Positions 1-7,960 of a DNA stretch of 64,000 nucleotides are shown here, piece by piece; within the stretch, counting starts at the first letter, position 1; each line of letters begins with the position of its first letter. The translations under genes were made by a program, and so were the position numbers. The stretch comes from Pseudoalteromonas rubra (GTDB lineage: Bacteria > Pseudomonadota > Gammaproteobacteria > Enterobacterales > Alteromonadaceae): positions 62,001 to 126,000 of the forward strand of contig NZ_PNCJ01000034.1 in assembly GCF_005887115.1 (NCBI RefSeq), read 5' to 3'. Below the pieces are notes generated by a model. The model was not told the DNA's origin. It made no database searches and saw nothing but the letters and a program-made list of their open reading frames with translations.

Positions 1-115
1 TAAGCTGATCGAGAAAAAAGCGCTGGAGCAGCAGCAGAGGCTTGCTAAAGCTGAGCAAAAAATGCTTGACGAGTTTGCGACAAATATATTTATGCGTCGT
101 AAGCAGGCTTACTAA
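1..115 (+). CDS. fliJ: Flagellar export chaperone FliJ, C-terminal end (partial)
   Basis: Only the last 37 codons are present, in the frame starting at base 2 and ending with TAA at 113-115. The peptide is a charged, Gln/Lys/Glu-rich coiled-coil tail ending in RRKQAY. FliJ is the small coiled-coil stalk protein of the flagellar type III export ATPase, binding FliI and FlhA. The call depends mainly on position, because fliJ is the normal gene before fliK in the Vibrio/Alteromonadales flagellar cluster, and on the coiled-coil composition. The start lies outside the window. Confidence 0.75.
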   Translation, partial: KLIEKKALEQQQRLAKAEQKMLDEFATNIFMRRKQAY

Positions 116-139
116 GGTATATCAAAAAATGCACAATAA

Positions 140-155
140 TGGCGTGTTTTTTGCA
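140..155 (+). promoter_or_regulatory. Sigma-54 (RpoN) promoter-like element upstream of fliK
   Basis: The 16 bases TGGCGTGTTTTTTGCA fit the RpoN consensus TGGCAC-N5-TTGCW at all but two fixed positions. GG lies at 141-142 and GC at 153-154, exactly ten bases apart. The site is 25 bases after the fliJ stop and about 70 bases before fliK. Middle flagellar operons in Vibrio and Pseudomonas are RpoN-dependent, so an internal promoter that lets fliK and downstream genes be expressed apart from fliE-fliJ is plausible. This is inference from a motif match. Confidence 0.55.
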
Positions 156-222
156 AAGTTATTACAGCACATCAATTTAATCCGGTTAGCGGCGTGAAGT
201 TGCCGCATATAAAGGTGAGAGT

Positions 223-2460
223 ATGGTCAATGTTTCGCTAGAAGTAGCAATCAATAACGGAGTTTCGGCGAAGGGAAAGGATCAAACGGAGCAATCCGAG
301 GACTCGGGTTTTCTCGCAATGTTAGCTCAGGCAGAGCAAGACAGCAGCGATGAGGCTTCGCAGTCAAACGCGGATGAGACGGGAGAGTATATGCCTTTGC
401 CCGGTGGCCTTGACCGCCGTTTGGGGTTGGATGACAGCCAGATTCCCGCTGGTAAAAAAACGCTGCCAGATGAGCCTTTAAAGCTGGATGATTCAGAACT
501 CCCCGGTCAGACAGATCCGAAAATGGTCACCGGTACGGTCGTTCATTCGGACAGTGATACAGCCACAGATACCAGCGGCAACCATGCAGATGATTTGCTG
601 TTACAGATCAAGTCATCGAATGCACAAAGTACCGATTTAGCACAAAACCTGGCACCGGTTCCCAAAGCGCTGAAAGATTACTTGTCTAAAGCTGAGCAGG
701 TATCCGGTCAGGACAGTAAAAAGCCGGTTGATGGTATCGGGCCTGTTTTACCCTCACCCGTTGAGAAAAATAGCGATGACACTGAGATGACTGATGTTTC
801 AGTCGATGCTGAAGCGCAAAATGGTCCGGTGAAAAAGCCAACTCTAGACGCCAGCCTGTACGCCAATGGCAAACTTGGCCAAGGTGAAGCATCGGTAGAA
901 AAGCCGGGTGACCCGATTGTTGCAAAACGAGTTGATAAGATAGGCCCTGTCATCACGCAGCCGACAGATGAAGCAGGGTTACAGACTCAAAACAAGCCAG
1001 CAGAGGGGGATGTTAAACTGGACCCCATGGCTCAGCTTGCGAAAGGTGAGAGTGCTGATAGCGCAAAACAAACTGCAAACACCGCAACTGGTAAACAAGG
1101 TAACACAGAGACCGCTGTGAAACTTGCAAATGAAGTGCAGTCAGTAAAGAACGACACTGGACTGCAGTCTTCGCTTGATAGCGCACCTACACATATTAGT
1201 ACTGCGCACAGCGATGTGAGTGAGCTACAGCCAACGAGTGCTGGGAAGTCTCGACGCCCTGTTGATCAGATTGGTCCCGTTATTACTGCCCCTCAAGGAG
1301 ATAAAGAGCGCGTACAGGATAACGAGTTGGTCATGAAATCTCAGCAACCAGCAAAAAGCAGTGCATCTGTGACATCGACCACTGAATTGAAGGCAATGGT
1401 TGACTCTCTCACCCCTGATCAAAAGCAAGTACTGGAGACGAACCTGCGTGCGCAGTTAAAAAGTGGCGAGCTAAGTGAACCTGAGCAGCGCGCGAAGGCG
1501 CAGCAGCTGTTGAAAGAGCTTGAGACCAAGCCTACGGAGAGTGCCGGGAACAAACCACAAACAACTGCAGAGTCAGGCGCCAAACAGGCAGAGGTAACGG
1601 ATAAGCTGAAACAATCAGAGGTTGCTGAAAAAGACGCTAAAGTGCTTGGCAAAGCAGATCCGGTTACGCCTGATAAAGTGAATAAACAAGCCGCTGCGCT
1701 AAGTCAGACGGGTGTGAACAATGCAGATGCAAAATCTCAGGGTAAAGAAAACTTGCAGCAAACAGTGGTGTCAGACTCATTAGAAAGTGAACACCCCGAG
1801 TTAGCTCAGCTCAAAAAAGAAGGGGGCCAATCGGAGCAGCAGAATTCACAGCAACGTAGTGCAATGCCCGCACCTGTTGAGAATATTTTTAAGACAATTC
1901 GTGGTGAGCGCCCAGACGAGGGGATGAAGCACGAGTTCAATGAAATGCTGGCGCAGGTTGAGCAGGTGAGACAGAGTCAGCAGGTCAATCAGCAAAGTGC
2001 TGTTAACCAAAAAGCCATGCAGACAGACCCTGCCGTCAGTCAGGCCATTAATATTGCCAGAAATGACGCGGTTAAGGCCTTACAAGAGCGTGTTAATATG
2101 ATGCTCAATATCAACAACAAGGAAGCTGAGATCCGCTTAGATCCGCCTGAATTGGGCAGTATGCAGATACGTATACGCTCTGAGGGGGAGCAGGCTCAGG
2201 TTAACTTTGTTGTGCAAAACCAGCAAGCCAAAGAGCAACTAGAACAGTCCATGCCGAAACTTAGAGAGATGTTGGCTGAGCAAGGGATCCAGCTTGGAGA
2301 AAGTAACATTCAGCAAGGTCAGGGCGGTGAGCAACAGCAGCAGGAAGCATCCCAAGGTCATGGAACACTTGCTAATAATGGCAGTGAAGCGCAAAATAAC
2401 GGCCAACAATCAACAACTAGCAGACGGCAAAGTGATTCAGCAATAGATTACTATGCGTAA
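223..2460 (+). CDS. fliK: Flagellar hook-length control protein FliK
   Basis: This 745-residue protein is much longer than enteric FliK (about 400 residues). The first 600 or so residues are low-complexity and rich in Gln, Ser, Asp and Lys, as expected of the disordered secreted ruler. The C-terminal hook-length domain (about residues 615-700) carries the family core LDPPELGSMQIRI near residue 637, followed by a Gln-rich tail. FliK is exported during hook growth, measures hook length, and switches FlhB specificity from hook to filament substrates. An AGGTGAG ribosome site precedes the ATG. The ruler contains three copies of a VDxIGPV motif near residues 169, 236 and 346. It heads the fliK-flhB run, after a sigma-54-like site. 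Confidence 0.95.
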   Translation: MVNVSLEVAINNGVSAKGKDQTEQSEDSGFLAMLAQAEQDSSDEASQSNADETGEYMPLPGGLDRRLGLDDSQIPAGKKTLPDEPLKLDDSELPGQTDPKMVTGTVVHSDSDTATDTSGNHADDLLLQIKSSNAQSTDLAQNLAPVPKALKDYLSKAEQVSGQDSKKPVDGIGPVLPSPVEKNSDDTEMTDVSVDAEAQNGPVKKPTLDASLYANGKLGQGEASVEKPGDPIVAKRVDKIGPVITQPTDEAGLQTQNKPAEGDVKLDPMAQLAKGESADSAKQTANTATGKQGNTETAVKLANEVQSVKNDTGLQSSLDSAPTHISTAHSDVSELQPTSAGKSRRPVDQIGPVITAPQGDKERVQDNELVMKSQQPAKSSASVTSTTELKAMVDSLTPDQKQVLETNLRAQLKSGELSEPEQRAKAQQLLKELETKPTESAGNKPQTTAESGAKQAEVTDKLKQSEVAEKDAKVLGKADPVTPDKVNKQAAALSQTGVNNADAKSQGKENLQQTVVSDSLESEHPELAQLKKEGGQSEQQNSQQRSAMPAPVENIFKTIRGERPDEGMKHEFNEMLAQVEQVRQSQQVNQQSAVNQKAMQTDPAVSQAINIARNDAVKALQERVNMMLNINNKEAEIRLDPPELGSMQIRIRSEGEQAQVNFVVQNQQAKEQLEQSMPKLREMLAEQGIQLGESNIQQGQGGEQQQQEASQGHGTLANNGSEAQNNGQQSTTSRRQSDSAIDYYA

Positions 2461-2504
2461 CAGCTGCTATGATTAAGGTTAGTGTGATTTAAAGAAGCGC
2501 GAAT

Positions 2505-3029
2505 ATGGCAGAAGAAAGCGATTTAGAAATAGAAGAGACGGGTGGCTCGAAGAAGAAATTAATCATCATTATTGCCGCTGTGGTTGTTGTTTTGGCCGCA
2601 GTTGCAGGCTACTTTTTATTTGCAGGGTCAGATGAAGCCCCCGAATCGCTGGCCGAAGAAACGACTGAGCAACAGGTGCAGGCTAGCCAGCAAAATGCGG
2701 CACAGACAGGCAGTGCATTGTATGTTGCTATGCCTAGACCATTTGTATTTAACGTTCCCGGTGCAAGTCGGGATCGTATCGTACAAATTAAAGTACAACT
2801 TCTTGTACGCGGTGACGTCAATGAAGAGGTGGCTAAAAAGCATATTCCTCTGATTGAGGGGACCTTGCTGAGTGTGTTTTCTACCACCACAGCCGACGAA
2901 TTGAGCACCAGCGCAGGTAAAGAAACATTGCGACTGAGTGCGTTAGACAAAGTTCAGGCCGCAATGGAGAGTGTGGAAGGCAGTAAAGTGGTTGAACGCG
3001 TATTATTTACCGGTTTTGTAATGCAGTAG
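2505..3029 (+). CDS. fliL: Flagellar basal body-associated protein FliL
   Basis: A 174-residue protein with a short acidic cytoplasmic N-terminus, one transmembrane helix (about residues 18-40, KKLIIIIAAVVVVL onward) and a periplasmic domain. FliL forms rings around the stator at the basal body and helps stator engagement. Residues 40-65 form a Gln/Glu/Ala linker, and the C-terminal domain shows the expected RDRIVQIKVQLLVRG and LRLSALDKVQ stretches. It lies 44 bases after fliK and 9 bases before fliM, in the same operon. Confidence 0.93.
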   Translation: MAEESDLEIEETGGSKKKLIIIIAAVVVVLAAVAGYFLFAGSDEAPESLAEETTEQQVQASQQNAAQTGSALYVAMPRPFVFNVPGASRDRIVQIKVQLLVRGDVNEEVAKKHIPLIEGTLLSVFSTTTADELSTSAGKETLRLSALDKVQAAMESVEGSKVVERVLFTGFVMQ

Positions 3030-3038
3030 GAAGAGTCA

Positions 3039-4133
3039 GTGAGCGACTTATTATCACAAGACGAAATCGATGCCTTATTGCATGGCGTTGATGAAGTCGA
3101 AGAAGAAGAAGTCCCCGATAGTGATGATGGTGGGACGAGTAACGCCCTACAATACGACTTTTCGTCGCAGGACCGAATCGTTCGTGGTCGTATGCCGACC
3201 CTCGAAATTGTTAATGAGCGATTCGCCCGTCATATGCGGATCAGCTTGTTCAATATGATGCGTCGCACCGCAGAGGTATCTATCAACGGTGTGCAAATGC
3301 TCAAGTTTGGCGAATATATCCATACTCTGTTTGTTCCCACCAGTTTGAATATGGTGCGGTTTCGTCCTCTTAAGGGGACTGGATTGATCACCATGGAAGC
3401 CCGACTGGTATTTATACTGGTCGATAACTTCTTCGGAGGTGACGGGCGTTATCACGCAAAAATTGAAGGGCGAGAGTTTACGCCAACAGAGCGGCGGATA
3501 GTTCAGATGCTGCTCAAAATTATCTTTGAAGATTACAAAGAAGCCTGGGCACCGGTCATGGATGTGTCGTTTGAATATCTGGACTCGGAAGTGAACCCGG
3601 CTATGGCGAACATAGTGTCACCTACCGAGGTTGTGGTGATCAGCTCATTCCATATCGAGCTGGACGGCGGGGGTGGCGATTTCCATATTTCCTTGCCTTA
3701 CTCAATGCTCGAACCTATTCGGGAGTTACTCGATGCGGGTGTCCAGTCAGACACCGAAGATACTGACCTGCGCTGGAGTAAGGCGCTGCGTGACGAAATT
3801 ATGGATGTCGAGGTCGAGCTGTCGACGCAGTTACTCGAGGTAGATTTGTCTCTGGATCAGATCATGCAGTTGAAAGCGGGTGATATTATCCCCGTTGAAA
3901 TGCCCGAGCATATCACTGTGTTTGTGGAAGAGCTGCCGACTTTCCGGGCTAAAATGGGGCGTTCCCGCGATAATGTGGCGCTGCAGATCAGCGAGAAGAT
4001 TAAGCGTCCAGAATCTGTTAAGTCTGAACTTCACGTCTTTACAAAGGGCGGCAAGAAGCTGGACTCGGATGCCGAGTTGGCAGAATTAGAAGAAGATCTG
4101 CATCTGTCTGAAGGTGTGGATTTGGATTGGTGA
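3039..4133 (+). CDS. fliM: Flagellar motor switch protein FliM
   Basis: FliM (364 residues) is the C-ring protein that binds phospho-CheY and sets rotation direction. The N-terminal CheY-binding segment LLSQDEIDALLHG is at residues 4-16. The middle domain contains FGGDGRYHAKIEGREFTPTE, and the C-terminal part is a SpoA-type domain that pairs with FliN. The start is GTG, preceded by AGGAAGAG at a good distance; there is no closer ATG that keeps the CheY-binding segment. It sits between fliL and fliN in the motor-switch part of the operon. Confidence 0.97.
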   Translation: MSDLLSQDEIDALLHGVDEVEEEEVPDSDDGGTSNALQYDFSSQDRIVRGRMPTLEIVNERFARHMRISLFNMMRRTAEVSINGVQMLKFGEYIHTLFVPTSLNMVRFRPLKGTGLITMEARLVFILVDNFFGGDGRYHAKIEGREFTPTERRIVQMLLKIIFEDYKEAWAPVMDVSFEYLDSEVNPAMANIVSPTEVVVISSFHIELDGGGGDFHISLPYSMLEPIRELLDAGVQSDTEDTDLRWSKALRDEIMDVEVELSTQLLEVDLSLDQIMQLKAGDIIPVEMPEHITVFVEELPTFRAKMGRSRDNVALQISEKIKRPESVKSELHVFTKGGKKLDSDAELAELEEDLHLSEGVDLDW

Positions 4134-4161
4134 TGAAGAAGTTAATTAAGGTAGTCAGTGC

Positions 4162-4563
4162 ATGAGCGATGATCAAGATACAATGGACGAATGGGCGGCT
4201 GCACTTGCAGAGGCCGAGGAAGCTGACCAGGATGGTGCTGAAGCCGAAGTTGCAGAACTGGAAGAGTTACAGGACAGTGGCGCCAATCTGAGTGCAGATG
4301 AAAAGCGCAAACTCGATACGATTTTAGATATCCCGGTCACCATTTCGATGGAAGTGGGCCGCTCTAAAATCAATATCCGTAATTTACTCCAGTTAAACCA
4401 GGGGTCCGTTGTGGAGCTGGATCGGGTTGCGGGTGAACCTCTGGATGTACTGGTTAACGGCACGTTGATTGCGCACGGCGAAGTGGTTGTTGTAAACGAT
4501 AAGTTTGGTATTCGCCTGACTGACGTGATCAGCCAGGTCGAACGTATCAAGAAGCTTCGCTAG
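4162..4563 (+). CDS. fliN: Flagellar motor switch protein FliN
   Basis: FliN (133 residues) forms the base of the C-ring together with FliM and docks the FliH-FliI export ATPase. The N-terminal 50 residues are acidic and low-complexity. The C-terminal SpoA domain runs from about residue 52, with LDTILDIPVTISMEVGRSK, LNQGSVVELDR, DVLVNGTLIAHGEVVVV and the family ending FGIRLTDVIS. It follows fliM by 28 bases and precedes fliO by 11 bases. Confidence 0.97.
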   Translation: MSDDQDTMDEWAAALAEAEEADQDGAEAEVAELEELQDSGANLSADEKRKLDTILDIPVTISMEVGRSKINIRNLLQLNQGSVVELDRVAGEPLDVLVNGTLIAHGEVVVVNDKFGIRLTDVISQVERIKKLR

Positions 4564-4574
4564 CAGCTCGGATA

Positions 4575-4946
4575 ATGAGTGTTTTAATGTTCTCCAGTGT
4601 GGCTGCAGCGCAGCCACCAGGCGGGCTCAGCAGTGAGTTATTATCGGTTGGCCTGTCATTGGCCTTTGTGGTGCTGGCTATCATTGGCTTGGCATTGCTT
4701 GTGAAGCGCTTCAATCCTAACCTAGGTAACAGTCAGGATTTTAAGGTGATACGAAGCTTACCACTTGGCAGTAAGGAGCGCCTGCTGGTGATAGAAATTG
4801 ACGAAAAGCAGCATTTGCTCGGTGTCACGCCACACAGTATCAATTATTTATATCAGTTAGAGTCACCATTAGAGGTGACACCCACGGCGCCCTTTGCCAA
4901 AGAGCTCAGTCGCTTAATGTCGGGCGCAAATAACAATAAGAAATGA
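4575..4946 (+). CDS. fliO: Flagellar biosynthesis protein FliO
   Basis: A 123-residue small membrane protein with a hydrophobic N-terminus and one clear transmembrane helix (about residues 25-45), followed by a cytoplasmic domain with VIRSLPLGSKERLLVIEIDEKQHLLGVT, a pattern typical of FliO. FliO assists assembly of the FliP ring of the export gate and is the most variable of the gate proteins. Its place between fliN and fliP is the standard one, and only four bases separate it from fliP. Confidence 0.92.
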   Translation: MSVLMFSSVAAAQPPGGLSSELLSVGLSLAFVVLAIIGLALLVKRFNPNLGNSQDFKVIRSLPLGSKERLLVIEIDEKQHLLGVTPHSINYLYQLESPLEVTPTAPFAKELSRLMSGANNNKK

Positions 4947-4950
4947 ACGT

Positions 4951-5691
4951 ATGATCCGAATTCTCCTCCTCATCAGTGTGTTTTTCTTTGCATCAAATGC
5001 CTTTGCTGATGGTATTGAGGCTTTGAGTGTTACAACTAATCCGGATGGCTCTCAGGAATACTCTGTAACCCTGCAGGTATTGGCCATCATGACAGCACTG
5101 AGCTTTATCCCAGCTGCTGTGATTATGATGACTTCGTTCACACGTATCATTGTGGTTTTGGCGATATTACGTCAGGCAATTGGTTTGCAGCAATCGCCAT
5201 CAAATCAGGTTTTGGTGGGCATGTCGCTGTTTCTGACCTTTTTTATTATGGCGCCAATCTTCAATCAGATTAATGACCGCGCAGTGCAGCCTTATTTGAA
5301 CGAAGAATTAACGTCGATACAGGCATTGCAGGAGGCCAAAGAGCCAATCAAAGCATTTATGCTTTCTCAGACCCGGATAAAGGATTTGGAAACATTTGCC
5401 AAGATAGCCGGTTACGATAAACTGGATAGCCCGGAAGACACCCCGTTTGTGGTGATAATCCCGGCCTTTGTTACGAGTGAATTACAGACCGCTTTTATCA
5501 TTGGCTTTATGTTTTTTATCCCTTTCCTGATAGTAGATTTGGTGGTTGCCAGTGTCTTGATGGCGATGGGTATGATGATGCTTTCGCCTATGATTGTGGC
5601 TTTGCCATTTAAGATTATGCTGTTTGTGTTGGTTGATGGTTGGTCTTTGATCATGGGAACGCTGGCGCGAAGTTTTGGCTTAGGAGTGTGA
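4951..5691 (+). CDS. fliP: Flagellar export gate protein FliP
   Basis: FliP (246 residues) forms the pore of the flagellar type III export gate with FliQ and FliR. It begins with a cleavable signal peptide (residues 1-19, ending NAFA), a known peculiarity of FliP. The conserved stretch MMTSFTRIIVVLAILRQAIG follows, along with QSPSNQVLVGMSLFLTFFIM and the C-terminal IGFMFFIPFLIVDLVVASVLMAMGM. Four membrane segments are visible. It is one base from fliQ, so the two are probably translationally coupled. Confidence 0.98.
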   Translation: MIRILLLISVFFFASNAFADGIEALSVTTNPDGSQEYSVTLQVLAIMTALSFIPAAVIMMTSFTRIIVVLAILRQAIGLQQSPSNQVLVGMSLFLTFFIMAPIFNQINDRAVQPYLNEELTSIQALQEAKEPIKAFMLSQTRIKDLETFAKIAGYDKLDSPEDTPFVVIIPAFVTSELQTAFIIGFMFFIPFLIVDLVVASVLMAMGMMMLSPMIVALPFKIMLFVLVDGWSLIMGTLARSFGLGV

Positions 5692-5692
5692 C

Positions 5693-5962
5693 ATGGAACC
5701 AGAAGTTTTTGTCGACATCCTCAGTGATTCGCTATTTATTGTAATCAAATTAGTAACCGCTATTGTACTACCCGGCCTGATGATAGGTTTGGTGGTCGCT
5801 GTTTTCCAGGCCGCAACGTCGATTAACGAACAAACCCTGAGCTTTCTACCCAGGCTTATCATTACCATTGTGGCATTGATTTTCGGTGGCCACTGGATGG
5901 TGCAGGTGCTGATGGACTTTTTCAACCAGTTGGTACTTCAGATCCCTGAAATTGCGGGGTAA
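5693..5962 (+). CDS. fliQ: Flagellar export gate protein FliQ
   Basis: FliQ (89 residues) has two transmembrane hairpin helices (about residues 17-38 and 50-75). It carries the conserved FQAATSINEQTLSFLPR stretch between them. It packs around FliP and FliR in the export gate. Length and motif are normal for the family. It lies one base after fliP and six bases before fliR. Confidence 0.97.
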   Translation: MEPEVFVDILSDSLFIVIKLVTAIVLPGLMIGLVVAVFQAATSINEQTLSFLPRLIITIVALIFGGHWMVQVLMDFFNQLVLQIPEIAG

Positions 5963-5968
5963 AGTACT

Positions 5969-6748
5969 ATGGAGTACCCCTTAGCAATCATCATACAGTG
6001 GCTGAGTGACTACATGTTGCCGTTTATCCGGATCAGCTCCATGATCATGATTATGGCCGGTTTAGGCGCCCAAAGTGTCCCAACTCGGGTAAAGCTTGCT
6101 CTCTCTATTGTGGTGACTGTGGCGGTTGTGCCTGCTATTCCTCAAACTCAGTTTACTGATTTATTTTCCTTCGCCATGATATTAGTGGTGACACATGAAA
6201 TCATTGTCGGGGTTGCGATTGGATTCGCCTCGGTATTGCTGCTAAATACTTTTATTGTTGCGGGACAGATCTTGGCAATGCAGACAGGGTTAGGTTTTGC
6301 GTCTGTGGTTGACCCCGCCAATGGCCTGAGCGTACCAGCCGTGGGTCAGTTCTATCTGATCCTGGCGACGTTATTGTTTTTTGTCTTCAATGGCCATCTG
6401 ATGATGATCAACATGGTGGTCTATAGCTTCCAGACCTGGCCTATCGATGGGAGCTGGTGGGTGGTCGATAACTACTGGCTGATAGTCACCTGGGGAAGCT
6501 GGCTGTTTGCCACAGCCCTGGCGTTGTCTTTGGCACCTTTAACGGCCATGCTGCTGATTAACTTGTCATTTGGCATAATGACCCGCGCTGCGCCGCAGAT
6601 GAATATTTTCTCGGTAGGATTTGCTTTTACTATGGTGGCTGGCTTATTAATCATCTGGATGACGATGGGGAACTTTATTATTCAATACGAGTTCCAGTGG
6701 CTGAAAATGACAGAGCTGATGTGCAACCTGATTGGTTGCACGGTGTAA
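5969..6748 (+). CDS. fliR: Flagellar export gate protein FliR
   Basis: FliR (259 residues) is a polytopic membrane protein with about six transmembrane helices and completes the FliPQR gate. Recognisable segments are RISSMIMIMAGLGAQSVPTR, MQTGLGFASVVDPANG and the C-terminal AAPQMNIFSVGFAFTMVAGL. The length is normal. It is followed 21 bases later by flhB, its usual partner, which wraps around the closed gate. Confidence 0.97.
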   Translation: MEYPLAIIIQWLSDYMLPFIRISSMIMIMAGLGAQSVPTRVKLALSIVVTVAVVPAIPQTQFTDLFSFAMILVVTHEIIVGVAIGFASVLLLNTFIVAGQILAMQTGLGFASVVDPANGLSVPAVGQFYLILATLLFFVFNGHLMMINMVVYSFQTWPIDGSWWVVDNYWLIVTWGSWLFATALALSLAPLTAMLLINLSFGIMTRAAPQMNIFSVGFAFTMVAGLLIIWMTMGNFIIQYEFQWLKMTELMCNLIGCTV

Positions 6749-6769
6749 TCGAGTACCGGGAGCAAGAAG

Positions 6770-7900
6770 ATGGCAGAAGATTCTGGTCAGGAACGCACGG
6801 AAGAACCCACAGACAAAAAAATTTCTGACGCCCGAAAAAAAGGGCAGGTTGCGCGTTCAAAAGAGCTGGGTACAACGTTCGTACTCATATTCTCGGCCGT
6901 CGCATTGCTGTTGTATGGCGCTGATATTGCCAAAGGCCTGTATAACATGATGGGTCGCATGTTTACACTGAACCGCAATGAAACCTATGACACCACTAAA
7001 ATGTTTTCTGTTTGGGGTGATGCATTTTCTGAGATCCTTTTTCCGCTCAGTATGTTCGTTTTGATAATTATGGTGGCAGGTATAATTGGCAATACCCTGT
7101 TGGGTGGTTTCAACTTTAGCTGGCAAGCTGCGGCACCCAAACCGAGTAAGATGTCACCAGTAAAAGGTATCAAACGTATGTTTGGGCCTCAGGCAGCGGT
7201 AGAGTTGGTTAAGTCAATCCTCAAATTTGTGCTGGTCGCCGGGTTCGCAATATTACTAATTAAGGTATTCTTCTATGAGATATTGCATCTGAGTATCGAA
7301 CAAATTCCTGGCAGCATTCTGCACTCGCTGGAAATTTTGGCCTGGATGTTTCTTGCACTGAGCTGCACGATGATCATCATCTCCGCGATTGATGCGCCAT
7401 ATCAGAGCTACAATCATCACAAACAGCTGAAGATGACGCTACAAGAGGTAAAAGACGAGTATAAGAATTCTGAGGGTGACCCTCAGATCAAAGCCCGTAT
7501 TCGGCGCACACAGCGTGAGATGTCCCAGCGACGTATGATGCAGGAAGTGCCTGATGCCGATGTGGTTGTAACCAACCCAACCCACTATTCTGTCGCGCTC
7601 AAGTATGACACTGAAAAAGCAGGAGCACCTATGGTCATAGCGAAAGGCGTTGATGAACTGGCTATGCAGATCCGTAAAATCGCTAAAGGTAACGAGGTCC
7701 CGATTGTCGAATCGCCTGTTCTGACTCGTTCTTTGTACCATACCACAGAGGTGGGCGACCAAATCCCACAACAGCTGTTCACTGCTGTAGCGCAGGTGCT
7801 GGCTTACGTATTCCAGTTGAAAAAGTTCAACAAAGGGCGGGGCAAGCGGCCCGTTGCCCTGAAAAAAGATCTCCCCATTCCAGATGAACTAAAACACTAA
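6770..7900 (+). CDS. flhB: Flagellar export switch protein FlhB
   Basis: FlhB (376 residues) controls substrate-specificity switching of the export apparatus. It has a basic N-terminus (QERTEEPTDKKISDARKKGQ, typical), four membrane helices, and a cytoplasmic domain with the autocleavage motif NPTH at residues 269-272, where self-cleavage occurs between Asn and Pro. The post-cleavage part has the expected PTHYSVALKY and VPIVESPVLTRSLY segments. It ends the fliK-to-flhB run. A second, truncated FlhB-domain protein is encoded at 20616-20912. Confidence 0.98.
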   Translation: MAEDSGQERTEEPTDKKISDARKKGQVARSKELGTTFVLIFSAVALLLYGADIAKGLYNMMGRMFTLNRNETYDTTKMFSVWGDAFSEILFPLSMFVLIIMVAGIIGNTLLGGFNFSWQAAAPKPSKMSPVKGIKRMFGPQAAVELVKSILKFVLVAGFAILLIKVFFYEILHLSIEQIPGSILHSLEILAWMFLALSCTMIIISAIDAPYQSYNHHKQLKMTLQEVKDEYKNSEGDPQIKARIRRTQREMSQRRMMQEVPDADVVVTNPTHYSVALKYDTEKAGAPMVIAKGVDELAMQIRKIAKGNEVPIVESPVLTRSLYHTTEVGDQIPQQLFTAVAQVLAYVFQLKKFNKGRGKRPVALKKDLPIPDELKH

Positions 7901-7906
7901 GCTAAT

Positions 7907-7922
7907 TGGTATTAAACTTGCT
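7907..7922 (+). promoter_or_regulatory. Sigma-54 (RpoN) promoter-like element upstream of flhA
   Basis: The sequence TGGTATTAAACTTGCT has GG at 7908-7909 and GC at 7920-7921 with exactly ten bases between, and it keeps the TTGCW half of the RpoN consensus. It lies in the 60-base gap between flhB and flhA, about 38 bases before the flhA start. RpoN-dependent flhA promoters are known in Vibrio and Pseudomonas, which makes this likely the start of a flhA-flhF-flhG-fliA transcript. Inference from motif and position. Confidence 0.6.
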
Positions 7923-7960
7923 TTAATGTAACTGCGTCAATAATTTGTGGTTTGTAAGTT

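Noticed and set aside
7901..7916. CTAATTGGTATTAA looked like a remnant of the 162-bp repeat terminus
   Set aside because: Similarity stops after about nine bases and no second terminus is near; the sigma-54 reading explains the site better.
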